37,233 nucleotides of DNA from an uncultured Rhodospirillales bacterium (GTDB lineage Bacteria > Pseudomonadota > Alphaproteobacteria > Reyranellales > Reyranellaceae): assembly GCA_902825855.1 (NCBI GenBank), contig CADECW010000039.1:1-37233 (forward strand). Direction: 5' to 3'. This document shows, piece by piece, positions 16,604-23,911 of this stretch. A model generated the notes under the pieces. The model had not been told where the DNA came from. It made no database searches and worked only from the letters and a program-made list of their open reading frames with translations. Each line of letters opens with the position of its first letter. Positions within the stretch are counted from its first letter, which is position 1. The translations under genes were made by a program, and so were the position numbers.

Positions 16604-16852
16604 GAGGCGTGGACTGCAGCAGGCAAGCCGCTCTCCGCCGAGAAAGCGGCCCCGCGCGAGGGCCCGCCGCTTACCCGATGAATCAGTTCAGCACCGTCAA
16701 TTGGACATCTTGCTCCTGCGAGGTCTCCCAAGGCGCTCCCCGCCAATGCTTCGGGAAACTGTTCTGGGAACTCGCTTGACTCGATTGGCCGCCGTGGTCA
16801 GGGGTTTCGAGGCTGCAAGGCGGCGATGAGTCGGCTCGTGTGTTGCCCCTGT
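16604..16852. other. Intergenic stretch between convergent genes, with hairpins
   Basis: About 250 bases between the RTX stop and the end of the minus-strand gene. GCCGCT (16627-16632) and AGCGGC (16645-16650) can form a stem just after the RTX gene, without a T-tract. The rest gives no convincing gene; a 63-codon minus-strand frame has no recognisable protein character. Confidence 0.35.
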
Positions 16853-16860
16853 TTAAGGGG
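16846..16860. terminator. Possible short terminator hairpin at the end of the minus-strand gene
   Basis: CCCCT (16846-16850) and AGGGG (16856-16860) pair around GTTTA, which includes the stop codon of the minus-strand gene. The stem is only five base pairs and no U-run follows, so it is a weak candidate. A further GGGGA...TCCCC pair follows at about 16857-16884, so the spot is rich in palindromes and may be a small repeat element instead. Confidence 0.25.
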
Positions 16861-17842
16861 AATTCGGGGGACAAGTGATCCCCTCTAGCGGCCGCTCACC
16901 GGCAAAGTGCCGATAGAGCACGAGCGGCCGAAGCATCAGTCGGCAGCGGCGCTTTAGCGTTTTCAGGTTGAATTCGCCGTATTGGTCAAGCTCGCGCTGA
17001 ACACGCTGCACGATCGTGGTTGCTGGACGCTTCACCGCGCGGTTGGCGTGGCTTGGAGTGGAATTGCGCACTCGCACATTGATGAGGACCTCCTCTATGT
17101 ACCCGTCGCCTCGCGGGACCGTCGCCAGGGAATCCTTCCAATAGTCCTCCAGCCACAGGGACATCAGTCGTTCCTGCATCTTCCTGGTGCGGATCGCAGC
17201 GCGCATCCAAGTTCTGAAGATGCGCCAATCCGTGGCTGTCAGCTTGGGGTTCGCATGCCTGGCGCAGTCCACGCCAACATTGTCGAAATGGTGGAAGGGC
17301 TCGCCAAGCAGATCGGTGTCGAACCTTTCAGCGCCGCCGCATAGGCCTGCTGCGCGGATCTCATCGTAGATCACCGCGTGCTTGCCGTTGCGCGGCTTGT
17401 AGAGCTGGCGGTCGGCCAGCCGCAACAGCATCGGTGCGTGCTCCGCTGGTACGAGCGTTCGATCCTCGGCCACGTCGCGAATGATCTGCTCGAGATCGCC
17501 GACGTCGGCGTGCGAGATGCCGATGCCGCCGGCCGCATAGCTCATGAGGTGCTTTCCAGAGTCGGGACCGGTGTCACTGGCCCACTTCTTGCCGGCGGGA
17601 TCGCTTGGCAAGCTTGCCATGTCCGGACTCGAGACGCCCCACTCGGCGACCCCCAGAGCCAGGGCGAACAAGCCCACGTTGCTTGATGCTTCCGCGTCCT
17701 CAGGCCGTGCACGGTAGTTGGCAACTATGCGGCGGATCAGATCGGCTTCAAGGCGCTCCCCCTTGACGTTGTCATCGACCGAGGGATGCCATAGACCCTG
17801 CTTGAGAAAGGCATCGAACACTTCGCTGGAGAAGCTGGCCAT
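16853..17842 (-). CDS. Uncharacterised protein, partner of the DUF2272 gene
   Basis: A 329-residue protein I do not recognise. There is no signal peptide and no membrane helix. Residues about 60-120 contain a Glu (GVAEWGVSS) followed some 40 residues later by SYAAGGIGISHADVGDLE. An acidic residue followed by a GxGxxH-like Gly-rich turn loosely recalls lysozyme/chitosanase-type folds, but this is weak inference. The C-terminal third is Arg- and Trp-rich (WRIFRTWMRAAIRTRKMQERLM) and basic. The gene follows the DUF2272 gene on the same strand with only 23 bases between, so the two form an operon. A cell-wall or effector-type role is suggested by that neighbour only. The start is the ATG at 17842. 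Confidence 0.75.
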   Translation of the reverse strand: MASFSSEVFDAFLKQGLWHPSVDDNVKGERLEADLIRRIVANYRARPEDAEASSNVGLFALALGVAEWGVSSPDMASLPSDPAGKKWASDTGPDSGKHLMSYAAGGIGISHADVGDLEQIIRDVAEDRTLVPAEHAPMLLRLADRQLYKPRNGKHAVIYDEIRAAGLCGGAERFDTDLLGEPFHHFDNVGVDCARHANPKLTATDWRIFRTWMRAAIRTRKMQERLMSLWLEDYWKDSLATVPRGDGYIEEVLINVRVRNSTPSHANRAVKRPATTIVQRVQRELDQYGEFNLKTLKRRCRLMLRPLVLYRHFAGERPLEGITCPPNSP

Positions 17843-17865
17843 GGTGTACTCCGTGTCGGTGCGAA

Positions 17866-18513
17866 CTAGGCGTCCGTGTGCCTGATTATGCAGATGTACG
17901 GGCCAGTGAGGACCTGGCCGGCCGAATTGAACCTGAATGGAAGTACTGGGAGGATGCCGCCGGGCTCCAGGCGGACAGTCGTCTCGCTGACGCTGTCGCT
18001 GACGTTGCCGCCGATGCAGGTCAGCTTTCCGCTCCTGATGCCGGTCACGATGTCGAAGTGGCTGAAATAGCTGCCCCCAGCGCGTGCCTTATCCATCGCA
18101 TCGGCGTAGTCATCTACCGAAAGCTCCCGGGTGACGCCGATGATATCTCCGATCCTGGGTGCAATGGCTCCCGGTTCCGTTGGCGGCATGCCGAGGAAGA
18201 TGGGTGGACGCCCATTCTGGAGCAAGTTCCGGATGGCCGCCCCCGCATAGTCGGAGTGCCGGGCGCTGAACTCAAAGGTCGCCCGAGAGCCAGCAGCCTT
18301 GAGCGCCTTCCTGACGACGAAGGAAACGAAGGCCGCGGACCAGGCTGTCCGCTTGTTGATTTCCCGTGTCGCTGCCGTTTGCGAACGACCGGCACCGATC
18401 ATCCAGTATTCGCTGAGCAGCTCACGCACTGTTTCGTCCGTTTCCTTGCGTCCACCAAACCGTTGCAACTCGGCGCGTGCTGCCGCAACGACTTCGTCTG
18501 CAAACGTCCCCAT
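17866..18513 (-). CDS. DUF2272 domain protein (NlpC/P60- or CHAP-like hydrolase fold)
   Basis: A 215-residue protein matching DUF2272. The signature TAWSAAFVSFVVRKA (about 56-70) is followed by ARHSDYAGAAI with His86, PRIGDIIGV (about 119-127), SHFDIVTGIR with His152, and CIGGNVSDSVS with Asn170. The order mimics CHAP/NlpC-P60 peptidases, with Ser59 where the nucleophilic Cys would stand, as is typical of DUF2272 sequences. A role on peptidoglycan peptides is likely but unproven. There is no signal peptide, so it would need another route or act after lysis. It is the first gene of a two-gene minus-strand operon with the 329-residue protein. It diverges from a lipoprotein gene whose upstream region contains a broken PG-binding domain. 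Confidence 0.85.
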   Translation of the reverse strand: MGTFADEVVAAARAELQRFGGRKETDETVRELLSEYWMIGAGRSQTAATREINKRTAWSAAFVSFVVRKALKAAGSRATFEFSARHSDYAGAAIRNLLQNGRPPIFLGMPPTEPGAIAPRIGDIIGVTRELSVDDYADAMDKARAGGSYFSHFDIVTGIRSGKLTCIGGNVSDSVSETTVRLEPGGILPVLPFRFNSAGQVLTGPYICIIRHTDA

Positions 18514-18743
18514 CGATCACCTCCGAACGACGACCTTCAAGTACATTCTAGCAAAGTAAGGTCCGCCAGTGTGCATGGGAATGACCAAAGGTTGCTTTAT
18601 GTTCGAGAGTTACGCGGCGATAGACGACGGCAATGCGGCGACCGTGGGAGTGTGAGTTTTGTCACCGACAACCCTGATGGCAAACTGATACTTGGTTGCA
18701 ATCATGAACACTTCTATTGAGCAGGCGACACTCACCTAGCGCG

Positions 18744-18866
18744 ATCGGCAGCGATTTCGGCGAGAATACAAAGGCTGGAGTCGTGGCATTTCAACGCGAC
18801 GTAGGCATTAGGGTTACCGGCGCGGTTGATGCAGCGACTCGCAAGGCGCTCGGCTTTCAAGGAGCT
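18744..18866 (+). pseudogene. Fragment of a peptidoglycan-binding (PG_binding_1) domain
   Basis: This stretch encodes SDFGENTKAGVVAFQRDVG followed by RVTGAVDAATRKALGF. This is the second half of a PG_binding_1 repeat: the FGxxTxxAVxxFQ, TGxVDxxT and L positions are all present. The first half (the LRxGSxGxxVxxLQ part) is missing, and no ATG or ribosome site fits; the frame opens only from a TTG at 18717. It ends at the ribosome site of the next gene. I read it as a relic of a longer peptidoglycan-binding protein. Confidence 0.55.
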
Positions 18867-18871
18867 AATTC

Positions 18872-19888
18872 ATGCCACTCGTCGATGGAACGCCACACGC
18901 CTTCGCCCACACCGCCGCAGGACATCGACGTAAAGAGGACCGCGCCCGTGGCTTTGTCTTTCTGGCGATCCTGTCGGTGGGTTTGGCCGGTTGTTCAGTG
19001 AACACGTACAAGCCTGCAGTGGATCGCTTTGCAGCCGCGACCCAGCAGGCACAAGAAGCGTACTCGAAAATGGAGGCAACGGTGCTCTCGTCGCATGCGG
19101 AAGGGTTGCGCCAGCAACTTCTCCGGGGTGAGCGGCGCGCGACTATTAGAGCCGGGTCCTGCAAAGAGCAGTCGGAGAACTGCGAGATCCTGATTGTGGA
19201 CCGCAACGGCAAAATGGTGCCGCTGCATGAGAAGTTTGAGAATATCAACCTTCTAATGGGAGGCATTTCTGACTATGCGGCGAACTTGCGCGCGATCGTG
19301 GCTTCCGAAGCCCCCCAGCAAGTGTCGGCAAGCTTTAGCGCGGCGGCAGGCAGCATCAAGAATCTGGACAGCACGATTGTTAAGATCAAAGCGTCGGCCG
19401 CTGGTGCGAACCCGGCACTGATCGATGCCTCGGCCAACATCGCTGGCTGGCTGGCGGGAGAGTATGTGAATCTGCTTCAGGTCGACGCGCTGCGCAAGGC
19501 GACAGCAAGTGCAGACCCGGTAATTCAGAAGGCATTGCCAATCCTCCAAGAGAGCGCTACGGCGGCGGCCGCAACTATCAATGCCGACTTTGCCCAGCGA
19601 GTCGACGCTCAGAGAGAAGCTTATCGCCGAACGCCGGGCGATCGGGCAGCGCTCGACCGCTTCGAAAAGGCGGTGCGAGAGTTCGATACGGCCCTGAAGG
19701 CAACTTCGCCATCGGTCTTTGGCGCAATGGGCGTGGCTCATCGCGATCTGACCGAGGCCTTAGCAGGCAAGAATGTCACATTGGCAGACGCCTACGCTGC
19801 CATCGAGCAGTTTGCGAAGAAGGCGGAAAATTTGCACAAGCTTTTTGCTGCGCTTGAAGCGGCAGCGAAGGCACCGGAGAAAAAATAG
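18872..19888 (+). CDS. Predicted lipoprotein, helical, unknown function
   Basis: A 338-residue protein. A long basic n-region (to about residue 27) precedes a hydrophobic stretch and a lipobox LAGC with Cys41, so it is predicted to be a membrane-anchored lipoprotein in the cell envelope. The mature part is largely alpha-helical and Ala-rich, with heptad-like stretches at about 42-75 and 150-330. Two Cys (in SCKEQSENC) may form a small disulfide loop. No catalytic motif is recognised. An AAGGAG site eight bases upstream fixes the ATG at 18872. A second helical protein follows 37 bases downstream on the same strand, so they are likely one operon. Divergence from the DUF2272 operon, with a PG-binding fragment between, suggests an envelope function. 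Confidence 0.85.
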   Translation: MPLVDGTPHAFAHTAAGHRRKEDRARGFVFLAILSVGLAGCSVNTYKPAVDRFAAATQQAQEAYSKMEATVLSSHAEGLRQQLLRGERRATIRAGSCKEQSENCEILIVDRNGKMVPLHEKFENINLLMGGISDYAANLRAIVASEAPQQVSASFSAAAGSIKNLDSTIVKIKASAAGANPALIDASANIAGWLAGEYVNLLQVDALRKATASADPVIQKALPILQESATAAAATINADFAQRVDAQREAYRRTPGDRAALDRFEKAVREFDTALKATSPSVFGAMGVAHRDLTEALAGKNVTLADAYAAIEQFAKKAENLHKLFAALEAAAKAPEKK

Positions 19889-19925
19889 CCCAGCCGCCAA
19901 AACTCTTTTCCGGGGGAAGGTAACC

Positions 19926-20327
19926 ATGCCGAACGATGCTGAGCAGATTATCGAGATCGCACGCGGGACGAGGGCTGAACTTTCGTCCTTGCAGCTCGAT
20001 CTCGAGGTCGAGATCGAAGCTATCGAGCAGGCCGCTTTCGCTGCTAACCGACCTATGACCAACGCGGAGACAAAGCGACACGATCAACTACGTGCGGCTC
20101 TTGCGGAAACACACGATGCATTCCGAGAGCTTGGGTTTGTCACTCTTCAAGCGCTCAACAGTTCGGACACCGTCACGCGCCTTCTTGCGGACATCGAGGA
20201 TGTGAACAAGCAAATTGAGTCTGATCTGCAGCGACTGAAAAAAATAGCTAAGTTTGCTGAAACGGCAGCTAATATTCTTGATGGTCTTGCGAAACTTGCG
20301 GCGAAGCTCGCTTCACTCGCAGCCTAG
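19926..20327 (+). CDS. Small helical (coiled-coil-like) protein
   Basis: A 133-residue acidic, highly alpha-helical protein with no signal peptide. Heptad-like patterns run over about 5-50 (IIEIARGTRAELSSLQLDLE) and 75-115 (LLADIEDVNKQIESDLQRLK). The C-terminal 25 residues form an amphipathic Ala/Leu-rich helix (LAKLAAKLASLAA). I do not recognise the family. A GGGGAAGG site lies just upstream of the ATG at 19926. The frame is open further upstream, but that part overlaps the lipoprotein gene and lacks a ribosome site. It is probably co-transcribed with the lipoprotein and may be its cytoplasmic or membrane-surface partner (inference). Confidence 0.75.
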   Translation: MPNDAEQIIEIARGTRAELSSLQLDLEVEIEAIEQAAFAANRPMTNAETKRHDQLRAALAETHDAFRELGFVTLQALNSSDTVTRLLADIEDVNKQIESDLQRLKKIAKFAETAANILDGLAKLAAKLASLAA

Positions 20328-20663
20328 TGGGGACACAATTTCCGAAGGCACTTGCATCTGCTTTGCATCGTCCTTCGCCCGGCGCGCCTCCAATTAGGAT
20401 CAGAGGTGCGGGACTGCCATCCTGGGGCTCTGAGGCAATTTCAGCGAGCGGCGAAGCGATTCAGCCGGGGGCAGGCTCCAGTCGAAGTAGGGAGTAGCGT
20501 AGCTGATCGCCTGGCATTGTATGCGGCGACCGTCGTCGAGGCGCAAAAATCCTGGACCAATTCCGCCCCTCCAAGGCGACGAACTTGATGTCGCCTTCAC
20601 TTCATGCCCCTCTGGCCCCGAAACTGCTGCGATATCAAACTGGCGAGGAGAGGAGTTTTCCGG
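20328..20663. other. Intergenic stretch, nothing recognised
   Basis: About 336 bases between the helical protein and the amidohydrolase. No convincing gene, RNA or terminator is visible. Open frames on both strands look like GC shadows. The last 15 bases carry the GAGGAGAGGAG ribosome site of the next gene. Confidence 0.4.
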
Positions 20664-21536
20664 ATGGTCGTTATCGATTCGCAGGTCCATGCCTACGAGG
20701 CCAACACGTCACAACGGCCGTGGCACAGCGTGCCGAACTGGCCGGATCACGTCACCGGTGACGAGATGGTGGCGGCCATGGACAAGGTCGGGGTCGACGG
20801 TGCGATCTTCATCTCGGCCTTTTCCATGTACCGCTACGACGCCGGCTATGCGGTGGAAGTGCAGCGGGCCCATCCAGGTCGACTTGCCATCGTCAAGCCC
20901 GTCGACCCGGACGATCCCGCGGTGGCCGATGTCGTCGCCGACTGGAAGAAAACGCCGGGCACGGTAGGCATCCGCATCATGCTGACGAAGGAGGCCAACC
21001 GCTCCCCCAACGACCCGGGCCTCGATCGGATCCTGCGTGCAGCCGTGCGCTACGACTTTCCGGTGAACATTCTATGCTGGGGCAACCTGGACGACGGCAT
21101 GGCGCTGATCGATCGCCATCCGGACGCGCGTTTCATCATAGACCACCTGGGCATCGTCCAGCCGCGCACGCCGCCCGCCCCGACGCAGCCGTGGTCCGAC
21201 TTGCCGAAAGTGCTGGAGCTTGCCCGACGGCCCAACGCTGTGCTCAAGGTGAGTGGCGCCTGCACGCTGTCCCGCGAACCCTATCCATTCCCGGATATCT
21301 GGGACCCGCTCGCCCGAGTTTTTGACGCCTGGGGCTTCGACCGCTGCCTGTGGGGCACGGACTGGACGCGGGCTTTCGCCGTCGTGAACTACGAGCAGGC
21401 CGTCGAACCCTTCCTCAAGACGGACCGCCTGAGCGAGAGCGAGCGGACAATGCTGATGGGCGGTGCCTGCGCCAAGGCTTATGGGTGGTCGCCGAAGAGG
21501 TTAACCACAGACGCTGCAGTACGTCGCAAGTCGTAG
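20664..21536 (+). CDS. Amidohydrolase family 2 (TIM-barrel metal-dependent hydrolase)
   Basis: A 290-residue protein of the amidohydrolase-2 family, which includes lactonases such as 2-pyrone-4,6-dicarboxylate hydrolase and related decarboxylases. It opens with MVVIDSQVHAYE, where the HxH motif is reduced to QVH. It continues with a GVDGAIFIS strand, FIIDHLG (metal/active-site His), VLKVSGACTLS and the conserved CLWGTDWTRAF, whose Asp is the expected catalytic or metal residue. Cytoplasmic; the likely role is opening a lactone or decarboxylating an aromatic-derived acid, but the substrate is unknown. The start at 20664 is set by a strong GAGGAGAGGAG site. It is followed by a broken FUSC transporter gene, so a former catabolic cassette is possible. 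Confidence 0.88.
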   Translation: MVVIDSQVHAYEANTSQRPWHSVPNWPDHVTGDEMVAAMDKVGVDGAIFISAFSMYRYDAGYAVEVQRAHPGRLAIVKPVDPDDPAVADVVADWKKTPGTVGIRIMLTKEANRSPNDPGLDRILRAAVRYDFPVNILCWGNLDDGMALIDRHPDARFIIDHLGIVQPRTPPAPTQPWSDLPKVLELARRPNAVLKVSGACTLSREPYPFPDIWDPLARVFDAWGFDRCLWGTDWTRAFAVVNYEQAVEPFLKTDRLSESERTMLMGGACAKAYGWSPKRLTTDAAVRRKS

Positions 21537-21695
21537 CTGTAGCATGGAGGCGGCAATACCGCTGTGTGACGTTGCGTCCACGACCGACTGTGTCCTCGTG
21601 CACCCCTGCATTCCGGTAACCATCGTGTTGGAAGATGAGGCGTCGGACGGCAAGCTTTACACTGGAGTCGATGCCGGCACTGCCGTCTGTCCGCG

Positions 21696-22072
21696 ATGAG
21701 ATGGCTCTTCCTCAGGACGGTTGTCGAGGATTTCGCCGAGATCGGCGACATGATCGACGACACGTTAGTGAACTTCGGCCGCGAACTCGCCGAACTGGGC
21801 GAGGATCCGGTGCGCACGCGGCAGGGCATTGTCGCCGCCTGCTCGGCCGTGCTGGCAACGTTTCTCGCGCTCCTGCTCGAGGTGGAATCGCCATGGTGGG
21901 CGGCAATCAGCGGATTCATGTCGCTGATGTCGACTGGGGCGGGCTCGCTGCGCCGTGGCATGCTGCGCCTCATCGGAACTGCCGCCGGGTTCGGTGTTAG
22001 GGTTCATCATGTCTCTATCTGTTCGTCGCCGGGATCACCGTGCTGATCGCCATGCAGGTGAGTCCGGGATAA
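21696..22072 (+). pseudogene. N-terminal remnant of a FUSC (fusaric acid resistance/aromatic acid exporter) family protein
   Basis: The frame from the ATG at 21696 encodes a polar start, then RQGIVAACSAVLATFLALLLE, ESPWWAAISGFMSLMS and RRGMLRLIGTAAG. These match the N-terminal membrane helices of FUSC transporters (Trp-Trp-Ala in helix 2, the RGxxRxxGT motif). Around 21990-22010 the frame is lost. Another frame then reads YLFVAGITVLIAMQVSPG and stops at 22072. Full FUSC proteins have several hundred residues, so this is a frameshifted and truncated relic. No remainder was found in the window. Confidence 0.6.
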
Positions 22073-22301
22073 GTGGCGAACTCAACCGCCAAGTCGCCGA
22101 AGGCCGACTCAAGTAGATTCCCGACGTCGACGATAGGTAACCGGGGAGCTGATAGCAGGATCCGCCACGGGTTGCTCGTCCTCGCAAGCGCTACCCGCTT
22201 CCTACTCCGCGCCGTGCCCTGAGGCTTGGGTAATGTCGCTGAATCTTCGCAACAATCCAGCCGATCTGTCGTTTAACCTTCATCCATCATTGCGGTTTGT
22301 C

Positions 22302-22556
22302 ATGTTTCGCATCTTCCTTACATGCCTGGTTCTCATCGCGACGACGAGTGTGGTCCAAGCTGCCACTGCCAATTCGTTCGAGCCTGTTCCGGAGAAAGCC
22401 GAAGCGGCTGCGAGAGCCGCCTTGGAAGCTTGGGGCTATAGAAACGTAAAAAACCTGACGCGCGATCCGGTCGGCAACTGGGCGGCAGAGGCGGAACGCG
22501 CCGGTGTAGAGATTGCTGTCGTTTTGCAGGTCAACGGCGAAGTCGCAGAGGAGTGA
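22302..22556 (+). CDS. Small secreted protein, possibly PepSY-like
   Basis: An 84-residue protein. The ATG at 22302 starts a clean signal peptide (MFRIFLTCLVLIATTSVVQA), with likely cleavage at VQA-A. The mature part has an amphipathic helix (EKAEAAARAALEAWGYRNVKN) followed by NWAAEAERAGVEIAVVLQVNGEV. This helix-then-strands pattern is reminiscent of small PepSY-like periplasmic proteins, but no domain call is firm. An in-frame ATG at 22233 would put 23 polar residues before the signal and is less likely. There is no clear ribosome site for either start. A second small gene follows 37 bases downstream. Confidence 0.6.
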   Translation: MFRIFLTCLVLIATTSVVQAATANSFEPVPEKAEAAARAALEAWGYRNVKNLTRDPVGNWAAEAERAGVEIAVVLQVNGEVAEE

Positions 22557-22593
22557 GGGGGCGGATGCCTTCGCGGTGACCGAGGAGTGATCT

Positions 22594-22785
22594 ATGCCAA
22601 ATACACGTTTCACGATCCATGTGCCTGGACGACCAGAGATTGGGTGCAACACGGCGGACGAGGTCTTGGACGCTTTGAACGATCTAAAAGGTACCAAAGG
22701 CGTTACGGTCTCTGATCTGCAAACCGGTATGAGAGATCTCGACCGTGAATCGATCGTCGAACTGGCAAATGCCGAACGAGAATAG
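22594..22785 (+). CDS. Small hypothetical protein
   Basis: A 63-residue soluble protein with strand-helix-strand-like text (TRFTIHVPGRPEIG, ADEVLDALNDLK, GVTVSDLQTG). No domain was recognised. A strong GAGGAGTG site eight bases before the ATG supports translation. It follows the small secreted protein on the same strand and may share its transcript. No function can be assigned. Confidence 0.6.
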   Translation: MPNTRFTIHVPGRPEIGCNTADEVLDALNDLKGTKGVTVSDLQTGMRDLDRESIVELANAERE

Positions 22786-22979
22786 GCCCCGCGCAGGCAG
22801 CTCCTGGTCTGTCGGGATGCCGGATCACGCGGCGGTAACGAAGGCGATGATCCGAGCCTCAGGATCGCTCGGCTGATAACATTCTCAACGAGGATGCCGG
22901 CTCACGGCATCTGGAAAGTCCCCTCGAACTGTGGATGTTGAAGAAGCAGGAGGAACTGTTTGACGGCGGCTAGCGATAG

Positions 22980-23732
22980 CTAGTGTTCCCAGAAAAGTCG
23001 CCCGCGGCCGTACGCCCTATCCATGATGCCGTTGCTGCGCAGCGCGTGCCAGTAGGTCGCGACATTGACCGCAATCACCGGCTTCCCGAGCCAGCCTTCC
23101 GCCTCGGCCGCTAGTGCGGCCATCGGCAAGTTGGCGCCGAATTGCACGATCGCCTCCACATCCGAGCCGTCCACCGCGTGCAGGGCGGCACGCAGCTCGT
23201 TCTCAGTTACATGGGCGATCAGGGTCGGGCTCTTGCAGGAGAGATGGCGGGTGCCAACGAGCCGATAGCCGATGGCGCTGACGAATTCCTGCAGATGCGC
23301 TTCGGCGACTGGGAAATAGGGGCTCACGATCGCGATGCGCTCCCTGATCCCGAACGCCTTCAGGGCCGCCGGCAGCGCGTCGGCGGCCTGGGTCAAGCCG
23401 ATGTCGCCGGCGCGGCGGCGTACCCGCTCGGCGATGGCGCGGGCCGGGGCCAGGCCGCCGCCCCAGATGCTCTCGGCCGAGATGCCGAGGATCAGGTGGT
23501 CCGGCTTGCAGGTCAGCACGCGGTCGACAGCCGCTTCCAACGCAGAGTCGATGGCGGCAATCAGCCTGTCGAAGTCTGCGTCGCTTCCAACGGGATCGTC
23601 GGCAATGTGCATCCGCGCGATGTGGTTCGTCACGCCCGGCGGCCGCAGATCGTCATATTCGGGCTGGACCACCGTGTTGGTGGACGGGGTGACCACCCCA
23701 AACTTCATCCGCCAGCCAAGAGTGTCCGCCAA
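22980..23732 (-). CDS. Maleate isomerase / arylmalonate decarboxylase-like protein (Asp/Glu racemase superfamily)
   Basis: About 250 residues of the maleate isomerase/arylmalonate decarboxylase branch. Signatures are KFGVVTPSTNTVVQPEYD near the start, HLILGISAESIWGGG (about 92-106), the IVSPYFPVAEAHLQEF helix and KPVIAVNVATYWHALR near the end. Characterised maleate isomerases use two active-site cysteines and arylmalonate decarboxylase one. Here the corresponding loops read GISAES and VQFGANLP, so both cysteines appear to be absent. I choose a TTG start at 23732, because a GGGAGG site lies five bases upstream and LADTLGWRMKFGVV is family-like; the only other option, an ATG at 23708, lacks a site. 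It is divergent from a TRAP transporter, suggesting it acts on the imported acid. Confidence 0.85.
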   Translation of the reverse strand: MADTLGWRMKFGVVTPSTNTVVQPEYDDLRPPGVTNHIARMHIADDPVGSDADFDRLIAAIDSALEAAVDRVLTCKPDHLILGISAESIWGGGLAPARAIAERVRRRAGDIGLTQAADALPAALKAFGIRERIAIVSPYFPVAEAHLQEFVSAIGYRLVGTRHLSCKSPTLIAHVTENELRAALHAVDGSDVEAIVQFGANLPMAALAAEAEGWLGKPVIAVNVATYWHALRSNGIMDRAYGRGRLFWEH

Positions 23733-23911
23733 GCCGCCCTCCCTTTGCCTTGGTGCATTGCTTGGCAAAAGATATCGAGGCAGCTCGCAATTGTCCGAAT
23801 TCTCCGCGGTTGACGCCTGCTTGCCATGCCCCCAGCATCGGGCCGCAAACCAAATGCGGGCTTGGGCGCGGCAACGGCCCTGCAATGCAACAAGAGAAGT
23901 GGGAGGACAGG

